From contig JBFFRY010000029.1 in NCBI GenBank assembly GCA_041572755.1, positions 1 to 29,257 of the forward strand: DNA of 29,257 nt, read 5' to 3'. Under the pieces are notes generated by a model. That model was not told where the DNA came from and made no database searches. It saw only the letters and a list, made by a program, of their open reading frames with translations. Position 1 is the first letter of the stretch. Every line of letters starts with the position of its first letter. Of the stretch, positions 7,198 through 15,699 are shown piece by piece. A program made the translations under genes and the position numbers. The stretch comes from JBFELU01 sp041572755. Lineage in GTDB: Bacteria > Actinomycetota > Acidimicrobiia > Spongiisociales > UBA11373.

Positions 7198-8295
7198 ATG
7201 ACGTTGTTCCAGCTCGATCCCGGCCTCGTCGAGGCCTGCGGCGACTCGCCCGGCCTCGTCTGCGAGTGGGTCTACGACCTCACCGGCAACGAGGACCTCT
7301 CCGAGGTCGCCGAGTGGTTCGTCGCCAAACCGGTCAAGGTCATCCTGACCCTGTTCCTGGCGTTCGTCGTCAATCGCCTCGTCCGCCGCGCCATCAATCG
7401 CTTCGTCGACCGGCTGGTGCGGGAACGCGAGGAGAAGGCCGAGGAGCGCCGCCAGGAGGAGGCCGACGGCCGGCTCACCGTGCTGCGGGATCGGGCCGCC
7501 GCCAAGGCTAGGTTTCTCACCGATCAGGCCGAACGCGGTAAACAGCGGGCCCAGGCGCTCGGCACGGTGCTGCGCAGCATCGCGTCACTCGCCATTTACA
7601 CGACCGCCCTCATGATCGCCCTGGCGGAGTTCGGTATCAGTCTCGGACCCCTGGTCGCCGGTGCCGGGATCGTGGGTGTCGCCCTCGGCTTCGGGGCCCA
7701 GTCGCTGGTACGCGACTTCCTGAGCGGGATCTTCATGCTCATCGAGGACCAGTACGGCGTAGGTGACATCATCGACGTCGGCGATGCCGCCGGCGTGGTC
7801 GAGGAGGTCGGCCTCCGGACCACCCGACTGCGGGACGTCAACGGCACGGTGTGGTTCTTTCCCAACGGGGAGATCCGCCGGGTCGGAAACAAATCCCAGC
7901 AGTGGGCCCGGGCCGTGCTCGACGTGGAGGTCGCCTACGACACGAACATCAATCATGCGGTCCGGGTCATCAAGGAGACCGCCGACTCCGTGTGGGAGGA
8001 CCAGCTCGACAACGCCACGGTGCTCGAGGAACCGGAGATCTGGGGTGTCGAGGCCTTTGGGGCCTCGTCGATCGCCATCCGCCTCGTGCTCAAGGTCGAA
8101 CCGGGAGAGCAGTTCGCAACGGCTCGCGAGATCCGCAAGCGCCTCAAGGCGGCCTTCGATGCCGAAGGCATCGAGATCCCGTTCCCCCAGCGCACCGTGT
8201 GGATGCACCACGTCGCCGAAGAGCCCGCCGAACCGCAAGCCGAGGCCGACGCCGGGGAATTCGATTCGCGGGGACCCAGCGAGGGCGAGGCCTGA
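7198..8295 (+). CDS. MscS-family mechanosensitive ion channel
   Basis: This 365-residue membrane protein has helices at about 44-62 and 122-144 and then the MscS pore-lining helix and beta-domain entry, GAGIVGVALGFGAQSLVRDF followed by LSGIFMLIEDQYGVGDII. A charged, probably coiled-coil region (about 73-120) separates the first two helices. MscS channels open on membrane tension and release solutes in hypo-osmotic shock. The ATG at 7198 has GGGAGG 4 bases upstream. An in-frame ATG 51 bases earlier would run into the promoter. The acidic C-terminal tail (EEPAEPQAEADAGEFDSRG) is variable. Confidence 0.95.
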   Translation: MTLFQLDPGLVEACGDSPGLVCEWVYDLTGNEDLSEVAEWFVAKPVKVILTLFLAFVVNRLVRRAINRFVDRLVREREEKAEERRQEEADGRLTVLRDRAAAKARFLTDQAERGKQRAQALGTVLRSIASLAIYTTALMIALAEFGISLGPLVAGAGIVGVALGFGAQSLVRDFLSGIFMLIEDQYGVGDIIDVGDAAGVVEEVGLRTTRLRDVNGTVWFFPNGEIRRVGNKSQQWARAVLDVEVAYDTNINHAVRVIKETADSVWEDQLDNATVLEEPEIWGVEAFGASSIAIRLVLKVEPGEQFATAREIRKRLKAAFDAEGIEIPFPQRTVWMHHVAEEPAEPQAEADAGEFDSRGPSEGEA

Positions 8296-8419
8296 CGCCG
8301 GAGGCGGGTCGAACGCCGGAACCATCGGCCCCGGCGCCCGGCACCGGCTCGAGACCGCGCCACCGGGACGTGATGGGCAGTCCACAATCCCTTTCGCGGG
8401 TGACCCCGGGCCACCTACC

Positions 8420-9853
8420 ATGACCGAACGGAGGCACCCCATCGAGCAGCCACCACCATCGCAGCGGATCTACGGGAACCGAACCCTCAATCTCCGTTCG
8501 ATGCGCGCCATCGGCTACGACATGGACTACACCCTGGTCCACTATCGCGTCGAGGAGTGGGAACGACACGCCTTCGAGCAGACCCGGGGCCGTCTCGCCG
8601 AACTGGGCTGGCCGGTGGCCGAGTTGGCGTTCGATCCCGACCGGGTGATCCGCGGGCTCACCATCGACCTCGAAGAGGGAAACCTGGTGAAGCCGACCCG
8701 ATTCGGATACGTGATTCGAGCAGCCCACGGCACCGAGTTCCTCGACTTCGACACGCTCCGCCGTACCTACCACGGCACCTTCGTCGATCTCGCCGAGGAT
8801 CGGTTCGTCTTTCTCAACACGCTCTTCTCCCTCTCCGAAGCCTCCCTGTATGCCCAGCTCGTCGACCTCTACGACGAGGGCGCCCTTCCCGGCGTCCGCA
8901 GCTACGGCGATCTCTACAACCGGGTTCGAGCCACCCTCGATGCGGCCCACATGGAGGGTGACCTCAAGGCGCAGATCGCTGCAGATCCCCAACGGTTCGT
9001 CGTCCCCGACCCGGATGTGCCGCTGACGCTCCTCGACCAGTTCCACGCCGGGAAGCGCCTGCTGCTCATCACGAACGCCGAATGGGCCTACGCCCGACGG
9101 ATCATGGAATACGCCTTCGACCCCCACCTCCCGAAAGGAGCGGTGTGGCGCGACCTCTTCGAGATGGTCATCGTCTCGGCCTCCAAGCCGGGGTTCTTCT
9201 CGAGTTCCAATCCGCTGTTTCGGATCGTGGACGAGGAGCGATCCCTGCTGGAGCCGCATCTCGGCCGACCCACCAAGGGCGCCGTCTACTTCGGAGGATG
9301 CGCCGCAGACCTCGAGGAGCATCTCGGGCTGCACGGCGACCAGATCCTCTACGTGGGGGATCACCTCTTCGCCGATGTACACGTGTCCAAGGCCCTGCTG
9401 CGCTGGCGCACCGCCCTGGTGATACGGGAGCTGGAGTCCGAGGTCGAAGCGCTCGACGACTTCCGCCCCTCGGAGGTCCGGCTGCAGGCGCTGATGGCCG
9501 ACAAGGAGGCCATGGAACGAAGGCTGGCCGTCCTCCGGCTGACATCACAGCGCAACCGCCTCGGCTATGCCCCGCCCGGGTTGGATGGAGACCCCGACAC
9601 CGAGATCGAGGAGTTGAAGTCCAGGCTGGCGGCTCTGGACGACGAGATCGCACCGCTGGCTCGGGCTGCCGGAAAGATCCGCAACGAGGCCTGGGGACCA
9701 CTCATGCGTTCCGGCAACGACAAGAGCCTCTTCGCCCGCCAGGTCGAGCGATACGCCGACGTGTACACCTCACGGGTCTCCAACTTCCTCCACGCCACCC
9801 CATACGCCTTCCTGCGGGCGGCCCGAGGCTCGCTCCCCCACGACCCCGACTAA
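8420..9853 (+). CDS. HAD-IG family 5'-nucleotidase (cN-II-like)
   Basis: This 477-residue protein resembles the HAD-IG/cytosolic purine 5'-nucleotidase family, which dephosphorylates nucleoside monophosphates. Motif I is GYDMDYTLV with nucleophile Asp34 and acid/base Asp36. Motif II is LLLITNAEW (Thr218-Asn219). Motif III is around Lys256 (SASKPGFF). Motif IV is YVGDHLFADV (Asp314, Asp319). The C-terminal 140 residues are helical and charged. The chosen ATG lacks a clear ribosome-binding site, so the start is less certain than the gene. A 124-base gap separates it from the MscS gene. Its TAA overlaps the stop of the convergent flippase-like gene by 4 bases. Confidence 0.92.
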   Translation: MTERRHPIEQPPPSQRIYGNRTLNLRSMRAIGYDMDYTLVHYRVEEWERHAFEQTRGRLAELGWPVAELAFDPDRVIRGLTIDLEEGNLVKPTRFGYVIRAAHGTEFLDFDTLRRTYHGTFVDLAEDRFVFLNTLFSLSEASLYAQLVDLYDEGALPGVRSYGDLYNRVRATLDAAHMEGDLKAQIAADPQRFVVPDPDVPLTLLDQFHAGKRLLLITNAEWAYARRIMEYAFDPHLPKGAVWRDLFEMVIVSASKPGFFSSSNPLFRIVDEERSLLEPHLGRPTKGAVYFGGCAADLEEHLGLHGDQILYVGDHLFADVHVSKALLRWRTALVIRELESEVEALDDFRPSEVRLQALMADKEAMERRLAVLRLTSQRNRLGYAPPGLDGDPDTEIEELKSRLAALDDEIAPLARAAGKIRNEAWGPLMRSGNDKSLFARQVERYADVYTSRVSNFLHATPYAFLRAARGSLPHDPD

Positions 9854-10914
9854 CTCCCGGACCCGCCGACGGGCTTGCGCCAGGAGCGATTGCGCCGCCA
9901 GAAGACGTATGAGATCACCCCGGCGGGGATCGGCAGCACGAAGGTGACGAAGCGAAACACCAGCACCGCAGCCACGATCTGGGCCTGGGCGGCGTCGCCG
10001 AGGCCGATGCCGAGTGCGGCCGTGTACCCGAGCTCGACCACCCCCACCCCCCCGGGCGTCACGGGAAGGGCCGAGATGAGGCGCACGAAGGCGAAGGCGG
10101 CCAGGACCCGGACCCAACTCACCTCTTCCTCGGCGATGCCGACGTGGCGCAGGCTGAGCAGGAGCACGAGGAACAGGGACAGGTGGCTCACCACCGCCGC
10201 CACCGTGATGCGAAGCCACCGATCGTGCACGAGGCGAGCGGTCTTGGTGAAGAAGCTCCGGGTGGCGTCGCCCCATCCCGAGACCGGGCTCTTGCCGAAT
10301 CGCGTCCTCACCGAACTCCAGGCTCGGGCGGTGCCGTCCCCCATCCGTTTGGCGACGTTCCCGCTGCGCAGCATCAGCACAAACACCACGATCGCCCCGA
10401 TCAGCACCGCCACCCCGATCACCCCGGCCGTGGCCAGCGCCGGGTTCACCTCCCCGGAGAGCGCCAGCAGGGCCAGCGCCACGACCGGCAAACCCAGCTT
10501 CACGAAGTTGTTCCAGAGCCCCGAGATCACGGTGGCCTCGGCGAAGTCGGTCTTGCCGAAACCCCAGGACGTGTACATGGCATACGAGACGGCGACTCCG
10601 ATCGCCCCGCCCCCGGGGAGGGTGTTGCTCACCGCAGTGGAGGCCTGATTGGCCACCGCCGCCTGCGAATAGGTGAGCCCCGGGAGCACCGCGACCATGA
10701 CGAACCAGTAGGTGATGACGTTCCAGATGCCGACCGCCACCAGCGTGACCACTTCGAGCCAGGTGAAATCGCGGATCGTGGCCCACACATCGGAGTAGTT
10801 GGCGATCCGCGGGAACACCCCGATGAAGATCCCAGCGACGATTCCGATCGAGACCATCGCTCTGAGAGCGCTGCGCCAACCGAACCGGCGCCGATCGTCG
10901 TCTCCGCCGGACAT
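9850..10914 (-). CDS. UPF0104/AglD-type flippase-like integral membrane protein
   Basis: This 354-residue protein has about eight hydrophobic segments and features of the lysylphosphatidylglycerol-synthase transmembrane region (UPF0104) family: NTLPGGGAIGVAVSYAMY, and SALPVTPGGVGVVELGY near the C-terminus. Family members are membrane domains linked to lipid transfer or flipping, sometimes fused to synthetases. This one is the membrane domain alone, so its substrate is unknown. The ATG at 10914 has GGAG 5 bases upstream. The frame remains open to 11667 antisense to the PAP2 gene, which is a shadow. It diverges from a PAP2 phosphatase, and both may act on membrane lipids. Confidence 0.88.
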   Translation of the reverse strand: MSGGDDDRRRFGWRSALRAMVSIGIVAGIFIGVFPRIANYSDVWATIRDFTWLEVVTLVAVGIWNVITYWFVMVAVLPGLTYSQAAVANQASTAVSNTLPGGGAIGVAVSYAMYTSWGFGKTDFAEATVISGLWNNFVKLGLPVVALALLALSGEVNPALATAGVIGVAVLIGAIVVFVLMLRSGNVAKRMGDGTARAWSSVRTRFGKSPVSGWGDATRSFFTKTARLVHDRWLRITVAAVVSHLSLFLVLLLSLRHVGIAEEEVSWVRVLAAFAFVRLISALPVTPGGVGVVELGYTAALGIGLGDAAQAQIVAAVLVFRFVTFVLPIPAGVISYVFWRRNRSWRKPVGGSGS

Positions 10915-10946
10915 GGACGCTCCAATGGTGGTCCGACCTGCCGACG

Positions 10947-10956
10947 ATCCTAGGCT
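10947..10956. promoter_or_regulatory. Overlapping divergent -10 boxes around CCTAGG
   Basis: The palindrome CCTAGG gives TAGGCT on the plus strand (10951-10956, 27 bases before the PAP2 ATG) and TAGGAT on the minus strand (10952-10947, 32 bases before the flippase-like ATG). Both fit the TAnnnT pattern. If both are used, the two genes compete for polymerase at one site. Confidence 0.4.
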
Positions 10957-10983
10957 GACGCCGACTCCCTCCCAGGCCAGTCG

Positions 10984-11682
10984 ATGATCACCCAGCCCGG
11001 CCGACCCGGCCACCAACACATCCGGCTCTTCCAGGACCACCGCTGGGCGGTCGCCGGGGCGGTGCTCATGTACCTGGCTGCGCTGGTGCTGTTCGCCACG
11101 ATGGCCTTCGACGACGGCCGGGCCTTCTGGCAACCCCTCGACGATGCCTGGAACGACCTCATGGCGAGCTGGGAGAACGACGTCGTGGTGGTGATCGCCA
11201 AGGGACTCGACGTCATGGGCGGTGTGTTCGTCACGGCCCCACTGCGAGTTGCCATGGGGCTCTATCTGGCGATCAAACGCCGCTGGTGGCTGTTGGCTAC
11301 CTGGGTGGGGGCGGTCATGATCTCCGAGCTCCCCATCGGGTTGTTCAAGGCGATCTACGACCGCCCTCGACCGCCCGGGGGGCTCGTCGTCAACACCGGC
11401 TCGTCGTTTCCTTCGGGTCACGCCACGGCCGGCGCCGCAACCGCCATCGCCCTGGTGATCGTGCTGATCGTGCCGGGGCAGCATCGGCGGGCCTGGGAGG
11501 TGCGGGCCGGCCTCTTTGCCTTCGCCATGGCCCTGAGCCGCACCTACCTGCGGGTCCATTGGCTCACCGACGTCGTGGCCGGGGCCCTCTTCGGTGCGGC
11601 AACCGCTCTCGCCGTCGCCACCCTGATCCAGGTGATTCGAGTGCGGTTGGCTCCCGAGGGCACCCACCCATCGGCCGGTTGA
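10984..11682 (+). CDS. PAP2-superfamily membrane phosphatase
   Basis: This 232-residue protein has about five membrane helices and all three PAP2 motifs: KAIYDRPRP (Lys122 to Pro130), PSGH (143-146) and SRTYLRVHWLTD (Ser185-Arg186, His192, Asp196). The histidines and arginines form the vanadium-haloperoxidase-type active site. Members dephosphorylate phosphatidic acid, phosphatidylglycerophosphate or undecaprenyl pyrophosphate, and the exact substrate cannot be read from the sequence. The ATG lacks a strong ribosome-binding site. Its stop lies only 3 bases from the stop of the convergent FeoB-like gene. Confidence 0.93.
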   Translation: MITQPGRPGHQHIRLFQDHRWAVAGAVLMYLAALVLFATMAFDDGRAFWQPLDDAWNDLMASWENDVVVVIAKGLDVMGGVFVTAPLRVAMGLYLAIKRRWWLLATWVGAVMISELPIGLFKAIYDRPRPPGGLVVNTGSSFPSGHATAGAATAIALVIVLIVPGQHRRAWEVRAGLFAFAMALSRTYLRVHWLTDVVAGALFGAATALAVATLIQVIRVRLAPEGTHPSAG

Positions 11683-11685
11683 CCA

Positions 11686-13098
11686 CTACCCGAGCCCGGC
11701 CGCGATCCCGATTCGGAAGGTGAGGAACGCGAACGTCCAGGCCACCGCCAGCTGGCCCAGGCCGCTGGCCCACATCCACCGCGCCCCCAATTCCCGTCGG
11801 GTGGTCGCCAGAGAGGCGGCGCAGGGGGTGTATAGGAGCACGAACACCATGAACGCCAGCGCCGCCGCCGGCCCGCGGCCACCGCTCGAGTCCTCGAAGC
11901 CCCGTCGCACCGCACCGATGAGTGCCGCCGATTGGTCCCCGTCACCACGCCCGAGGTCGATGCCCACGATGCCGGGGAGCGCCAGGATGGAGTCGCGCAC
12001 CGCCCGGGCGAAGCCGGTGACGATCTCACGCCCATCCGCGGCGAGCCCGGGGGCATCGTCCGATGCCACCTCGGCGAGCCCGTAGCCCTGCGCCCGCGTG
12101 GCCACCACGACCTCCTTGGCCACCAGTCCGGTGAGGAGCGACCCGGATTGGCGCCAGTCGCCGAATCCCAGGGGATCGAGAGCGGGGGCCGCCATGCGGC
12201 TCACCGTCGCAAATGCGCTGTCCTCGACATCGGCGTCGGCGAATGAGCCGGAACCGATCGGGATCGCCATCAGGACCCACACGACGAGGCTGGCGGCGAG
12301 GATCACCGTCCCGGCGTTTCTCAAGAAGTCGGCCGTCCTCGTTCGCACGGTGCCCGTGATGCCGCGCCACGACGGAATCGAGAGCGGTGCCGGTTCCATC
12401 TCAGCGGAGCCGCCGTCGCCGCCGCCTCGCAGCACGGTGCGACCCACGATCGTCCCCAGGCTCACGGCGACCACCAGCCCCAGCACGTACATCGAGAACA
12501 CCACCAGGGTTCGGTGGCCGACGAAGAACGCCGTCGCCATCAGCACGTACACGGGAAGGCGAGCTCCGCAACTCATGAACGGCACGAGAAGCCCGGCGAG
12601 GACCCGATCCCGCTTGCGCTCCAGCGACCGCAGTGCCAGGAGAGCCGGAACCGAGCACCCGAAGCCCAGCATCATCGGCAGGAACGCCCGGCCGGGCAGC
12701 CCGGCGAGCCGCATGGCTCCATCCATGACGTGTGCGCCCCTCGCCAGGTAGCCGCTGTGTTCGAGCACGGCGAGCGCCACGTAGAGGCACAGCAGCACCG
12801 GGACGAAGGCGAGCACCGCCCCCACCCCCAACAGAAGGCCATCGGCCAGCAGGCTCTCGAGCCACGTCTCCCCGAGCCCGATCGTCCCGAGGGCTGCAAC
12901 CAGATTGCGATACAAGGGGCCGGCGACCACGCCGTCGATCCAGTCGACGAATGGCGCCGACACGTCGGTGGTCAGCTTGAAGGCGATCCACATGGCTGCC
13001 AGGAAGAGGGGCAGCCCGAGCACGCGATGGGTCGTGAGCATCTCGAGGCGGCCGGCCCAGGAACGGTCGGCCGGCCGGGTGGCGCGGTCACCCGCCAT
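11686..13098 (-). CDS. feoB: FeoB-type ferrous iron permease lacking the N-terminal GTPase domain
   Basis: This 470-residue protein is all membrane. It aligns with the permease half of FeoB, starting exactly at the element that follows the G domain (THRVLGLPLFLAAMWIAF, about 23-40). Gate-type motifs are MMLGFGCSVPALLALRSLE (Cys148) and LVPFMSCGARLPVYVLMA (Cys177). A VAKEVVVATRAQ segment and the typical C-terminal LLYTPCAASLATTRRELG follow. A full FeoB has about 270 more N-terminal residues with GxxxxGKS, switch and NKxD motifs. None occurs here or in any frame upstream, where the DtxR-type gene sits (11-base overlap). It is therefore either a split FeoB whose GTPase is elsewhere or a GTPase-independent transporter. 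The coupled iron regulator supports a role in iron uptake. Confidence 0.9.
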   Translation of the reverse strand: MAGDRATRPADRSWAGRLEMLTTHRVLGLPLFLAAMWIAFKLTTDVSAPFVDWIDGVVAGPLYRNLVAALGTIGLGETWLESLLADGLLLGVGAVLAFVPVLLCLYVALAVLEHSGYLARGAHVMDGAMRLAGLPGRAFLPMMLGFGCSVPALLALRSLERKRDRVLAGLLVPFMSCGARLPVYVLMATAFFVGHRTLVVFSMYVLGLVVAVSLGTIVGRTVLRGGGDGGSAEMEPAPLSIPSWRGITGTVRTRTADFLRNAGTVILAASLVVWVLMAIPIGSGSFADADVEDSAFATVSRMAAPALDPLGFGDWRQSGSLLTGLVAKEVVVATRAQGYGLAEVASDDAPGLAADGREIVTGFARAVRDSILALPGIVGIDLGRGDGDQSAALIGAVRRGFEDSSGGRGPAAALAFMVFVLLYTPCAASLATTRRELGARWMWASGLGQLAVAWTFAFLTFRIGIAAGLG

Positions 13099-13783
13099 GC
13101 ACGTGCTTCCTCACGGCAATGGTCCCGGCGAGTTCTGGATCGATGGCAACCGCAACGTCGCCCACGACGAGCGTGCTGGCGTCCCCCCGGGCCCGAACCG
13201 CCACCACCGCCCCGACACGGATGCCGGCATCGGCCAGAAACGCCTTCGTGTCCCGCCGGCCCTCGATCGACACGACTTCGACGGCGGTTCCAACGGGGGC
13301 TTCCGCCAGCGTCTCGAGGGGAGCGGCGGGTTTCCCCTCGTCGCGGGGAATCGGATGCCCCAACGGATCCACCGAGGGGTGGTCGAGGAAGCGATCGAGT
13401 CGATCGGCGGCCCCATCGGGGGTCACGTGCTCGAGCCGGCAGGCAAGGGCGTCGGCCTCCTCGGGAGTCAAGCCGAGCCGATCGGCGAGGAAGCGCGCCC
13501 ACAGACGCCGCACCCGCAGCACCCGCGCCGCGATGCGGCGGCCGGCATCGGTCAAGTCGACGCCGCGATAGGGCTCATACGTCATGAGGCCGCGACGTTC
13601 CAGTTTGCGAACCATCTCGTTGGCCGAGGCGGCAGAGACACCGAGCGTGTCGGCCACCTCGGCCACCGGGAGGCTTCCCCGGTGGCCGCTCTCCTCGGCC
13701 CGGACCACCGTGAGCAGGTACATCTCCTCGCTCTCGGTGGTTTCGGGTTCGCCTGTGAAATCAGCCGCTGATTCTTCGGGCAT
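13088..13783 (-). CDS. DtxR/IdeR-type iron-dependent repressor with C-terminal FeoA/SH3-like domain
   Basis: This 231-residue protein has an N-terminal winged helix (about 36-70, VAEVADTLGVSAASANEMVRKLERRGLM), a dimerisation/metal region and a C-terminal FeoA/SH3-like domain (about 155-230). Metal ligands align with DtxR. SEEMYLLTVVR supplies Met21, and ACRLEHV supplies Cys115, Glu118 and His119. The Cys, rather than the Glu of MntR, points to iron. Because Met21 is a ligand, the start must lie upstream. The ATG at 13783 is chosen, with a TTG two codons earlier as alternative. The FeoB-like gene overlaps its end by 11 bases. A 26-bp palindrome centred on the start codon suggests autoregulation. 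Confidence 0.94.
   Translation of the reverse strand: MPEESAADFTGEPETTESEEMYLLTVVRAEESGHRGSLPVAEVADTLGVSAASANEMVRKLERRGLMTYEPYRGVDLTDAGRRIAARVLRVRRLWARFLADRLGLTPEEADALACRLEHVTPDGAADRLDRFLDHPSVDPLGHPIPRDEGKPAAPLETLAEAPVGTAVEVVSIEGRRDTKAFLADAGIRVGAVVAVRARGDASTLVVGDVAVAIDPELAGTIAVRKHVHGG
13759..13773. promoter_or_regulatory. Second palindrome within the first codons of the DtxR-type gene
   Basis: AATCAGC at 13759-13765 and GCTGATT at 13767-13773 form a perfect 7-bp inverted repeat around one base. It overlaps the edge of the 26-bp palindrome by 4 bases. It may extend the same operator or be an RNA hairpin affecting translation. Confidence 0.35.
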
Positions 13784-13795
13784 GCCCAAAGAATC
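13770..13795. promoter_or_regulatory. 26-bp palindromic operator candidate centred on the DtxR-type start codon
   Basis: Arm GATTCTTCGGGC at 13770-13781 and arm GCCCAAAGAATC at 13784-13795 are inverted repeats with one mismatched pair (12 of 13 pairs matched counting the central AT). The centre is within the ATG of the regulator gene. Size and symmetry fit a dimeric or double-dimeric DtxR-family site, though the sequence is not the classical TTAGGTTAGSCTAACCTAA box. Autoregulation by iron is inferred. Confidence 0.6.
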
Positions 13796-13838
13796 AATCT
13801 CGGACCGACCCCGCCGCCAGGGCCGAAAGACTCTCCGC

Positions 13839-15461
13839 TCAGAACCCGTAGACCGACGACGGCCTCACCTGCTCGGCGAGATGCACGTTGACCAGGGCGG
13901 GTACGCCGCTCTCCTCGGCCCGTATCAGAGCCGATCGGAGCTCCCCGGGATGGTCCACGAACTCCCCGTAGCCGCCGAGGGCTTCCACCATGGCGTGGTA
14001 GGGCCGCACCCCGAGATCGGCGGCGACGACTCGATCCGGGAACAGGGCACGGTGCAGAACCTTGATGTTGTTCCACGCACCGTCGTTTCCCACCACTCCC
14101 ACCACCGGCAGGCCGTGGCGAATGAGCGAGTCGTACTCCATTCCGTTGAAGCCGAACGCTCCATCGCCGAAGACGATCCCCACCCGCGCCTCCGGCCGCA
14201 CGGCCTTGGCCGCCAGCGCAAACGGCGCCCCCACTCCGAGGCCGCCGAAGGGGCCCGGATCGAGAAGGTGGCCCGGCTTCGAGGTTCGCAGCCACTTCGC
14301 CGTCGTCGACACGATGTCGCCGCCGTCCGCCGCCACGATCGCTTCGTCGCCGAAGAACTCGGCGACCTCGCGGGCGAAACGCTCGGGATGCACCGGGCTC
14401 TCATCCGACGCCGCTGCCTCGTCGGCATCAGCCTGCCGCCGCGCTTCTTCGGCACGCACTTCGAGCAGCCAATCCGGATCCGAGGTGCGCCCGAACCTGC
14501 CGACCTCGCCGAGCAACTGCGACACGAACACACCCGGATCGGCGGCAACCCCGATGTCCACAGGTCGGTTCCACCCGACCTTGGTCGGCTCCGCATCGAC
14601 GTGGACCAGGCTCGCGGCCGCCCCCACCACCGAGCCGAACTTCGTCCTGAAGTCCCAGTCGACCCCGAGGGCGATCACCAGATCGGCACGACCGAGCGCC
14701 CACGACCGGGCGCGGTTGCCCAGATTCGGATGGTCCCAACGGACCGCGCCGCGCGCCAGGCTGTTGAGAAAGAGCGGCAGCCGGCCGATCGTCGCCAGAT
14801 CGTCGAGCGGTGCCTCCTCCGCCCAACGCAGGCCGGTCCCGGCGAAGACCACGGGCCGCGTGGCGCCGGCCAGGAGATCGGCGACCTCCACAATCGTGTC
14901 GGGATCGACCGCACTCGGGCGGTTGGGTCGACGGGCACCGTCGATCGGTGCCGGCGCGGGAGCCGCAGCGGCCTGCACATCCCAGGGGATGTCGATCACC
15001 ACCGGGCCGCCGCGGTTGGCGAAGGCCCGACGCACCGCGATCGAGGCGATCTCGGAGAGCCGAGCCGGATCCCGGGCGGTATGGGTCCACCTCGCGATGC
15101 CGTCGAAGAGCGGGGGATGGTCCATCTCCTGCAGCCCGCCGCGGAGGTCCTCATGGGAAGGGTGACCTCCCACGAGGAGCAACACGGGTGAGGCGGCGTT
15201 GAACGCGGTCGCGATGGCGGTCACCGTCCCGGTGGCACCGGGACCCGCGGTGACCGCGGCCACGCCGAGCCGGCCGGTCAACCGGGCGTGGGCGTCGGCG
15301 GCGTGCGCCGCCGCCTGCTCGTGTCGAACGTCGATCACCCGCACCCCCTCGACGACACAGGCGTCGAGGATGGGCAGGATGTGACCGCCGGTGAGGGTGA
15401 AGACGGTGTCGACACCCTCGGCCCTGAGCGTCCGCACGAGACTCTGTGCGCCGGTGGTCAT
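13839..15461 (-). CDS. ThDP-dependent enzyme, acetolactate synthase/2-hydroxyacyl-CoA lyase-like
   Basis: This 540-residue protein has the three-domain fold of the pyruvate-oxidase/acetolactate-synthase superfamily. The N-terminal pyrimidine-binding domain contains VRHEQAAAHAADAHAR with the ThDP-activating Glu48, and TAGPGATGTVTAIATAF. The middle domain includes FAGTGLRWAEEAPL and LVIALGVDWDF. The C-terminal domain has the ThDP/Mg motif beginning GDGAFGF at 432 and ending ND at about 459-460. It resembles large-subunit acetolactate synthase but could equally be a 2-hydroxyacyl-CoA lyase or other decarboxylase, and no regulatory ilvN-type gene is adjacent. The start at 15461 lacks a clear ribosome-binding site. 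The neighbours are an aldo/keto reductase and small membrane protein upstream and the iron regulator 55 bases downstream. Confidence 0.88.
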   Translation of the reverse strand: MTTGAQSLVRTLRAEGVDTVFTLTGGHILPILDACVVEGVRVIDVRHEQAAAHAADAHARLTGRLGVAAVTAGPGATGTVTAIATAFNAASPVLLLVGGHPSHEDLRGGLQEMDHPPLFDGIARWTHTARDPARLSEIASIAVRRAFANRGGPVVIDIPWDVQAAAAPAPAPIDGARRPNRPSAVDPDTIVEVADLLAGATRPVVFAGTGLRWAEEAPLDDLATIGRLPLFLNSLARGAVRWDHPNLGNRARSWALGRADLVIALGVDWDFRTKFGSVVGAAASLVHVDAEPTKVGWNRPVDIGVAADPGVFVSQLLGEVGRFGRTSDPDWLLEVRAEEARRQADADEAAASDESPVHPERFAREVAEFFGDEAIVAADGGDIVSTTAKWLRTSKPGHLLDPGPFGGLGVGAPFALAAKAVRPEARVGIVFGDGAFGFNGMEYDSLIRHGLPVVGVVGNDGAWNNIKVLHRALFPDRVVAADLGVRPYHAMVEALGGYGEFVDHPGELRSALIRAEESGVPALVNVHLAEQVRPSSVYGF

Positions 15462-15501
15462 CAGCCAGGCATGAAAGCCCGGCTTGCACCGGACGGCAAC
15501 C

Positions 15502-15699
15502 TCAGCCGCTCGGACGACCCCTCAGAATCCGGGCCGGAAGGCGGATGATCGCCTCCACCAACTCGAAGGCACCCTTGACCGAGATTCCAACGAGGCGGAA
15601 GGGAATCGAGAGGAGCCAGATCACCGGATACAACAGCAGTGCCAGCACCGCCAAAGGCCAGGAGATCACCACGAGCACGAGCCAGAGGAGGAACTTCAC
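15502..15699 (-). CDS. Small two-helix membrane protein of unknown function
   Basis: This 65-residue protein starts at a GTG (15699-15697) that overlaps the aldo/keto reductase stop in a GTGA arrangement. Residues 2-32 form one long or two close hydrophobic helices (MKFLLWLVLVVISWPLAVLA, LLLYPVIWLLSI). An amphipathic, basic tail follows (FELVEAIIRLPARILRGRPSG). The overlap and clean hydrophobic pattern support a real gene. No family was recognised. Confidence 0.7.
   Translation of the reverse strand: MKFLLWLVLVVISWPLAVLALLLYPVIWLLSIPFRLVGISVKGAFELVEAIIRLPARILRGRPSG

Noticed and set aside
8144..9382. Long minus-strand open frame opposite the nucleotidase
   Set aside because: It is antisense to conserved HAD motifs and has no recognisable family.
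13723..13783. Start of the DtxR-type gene at the internal ATG (13723)
   Set aside because: That methionine aligns with a DtxR metal ligand (EMYL), and its SD-like sequence would touch the ATG directly.
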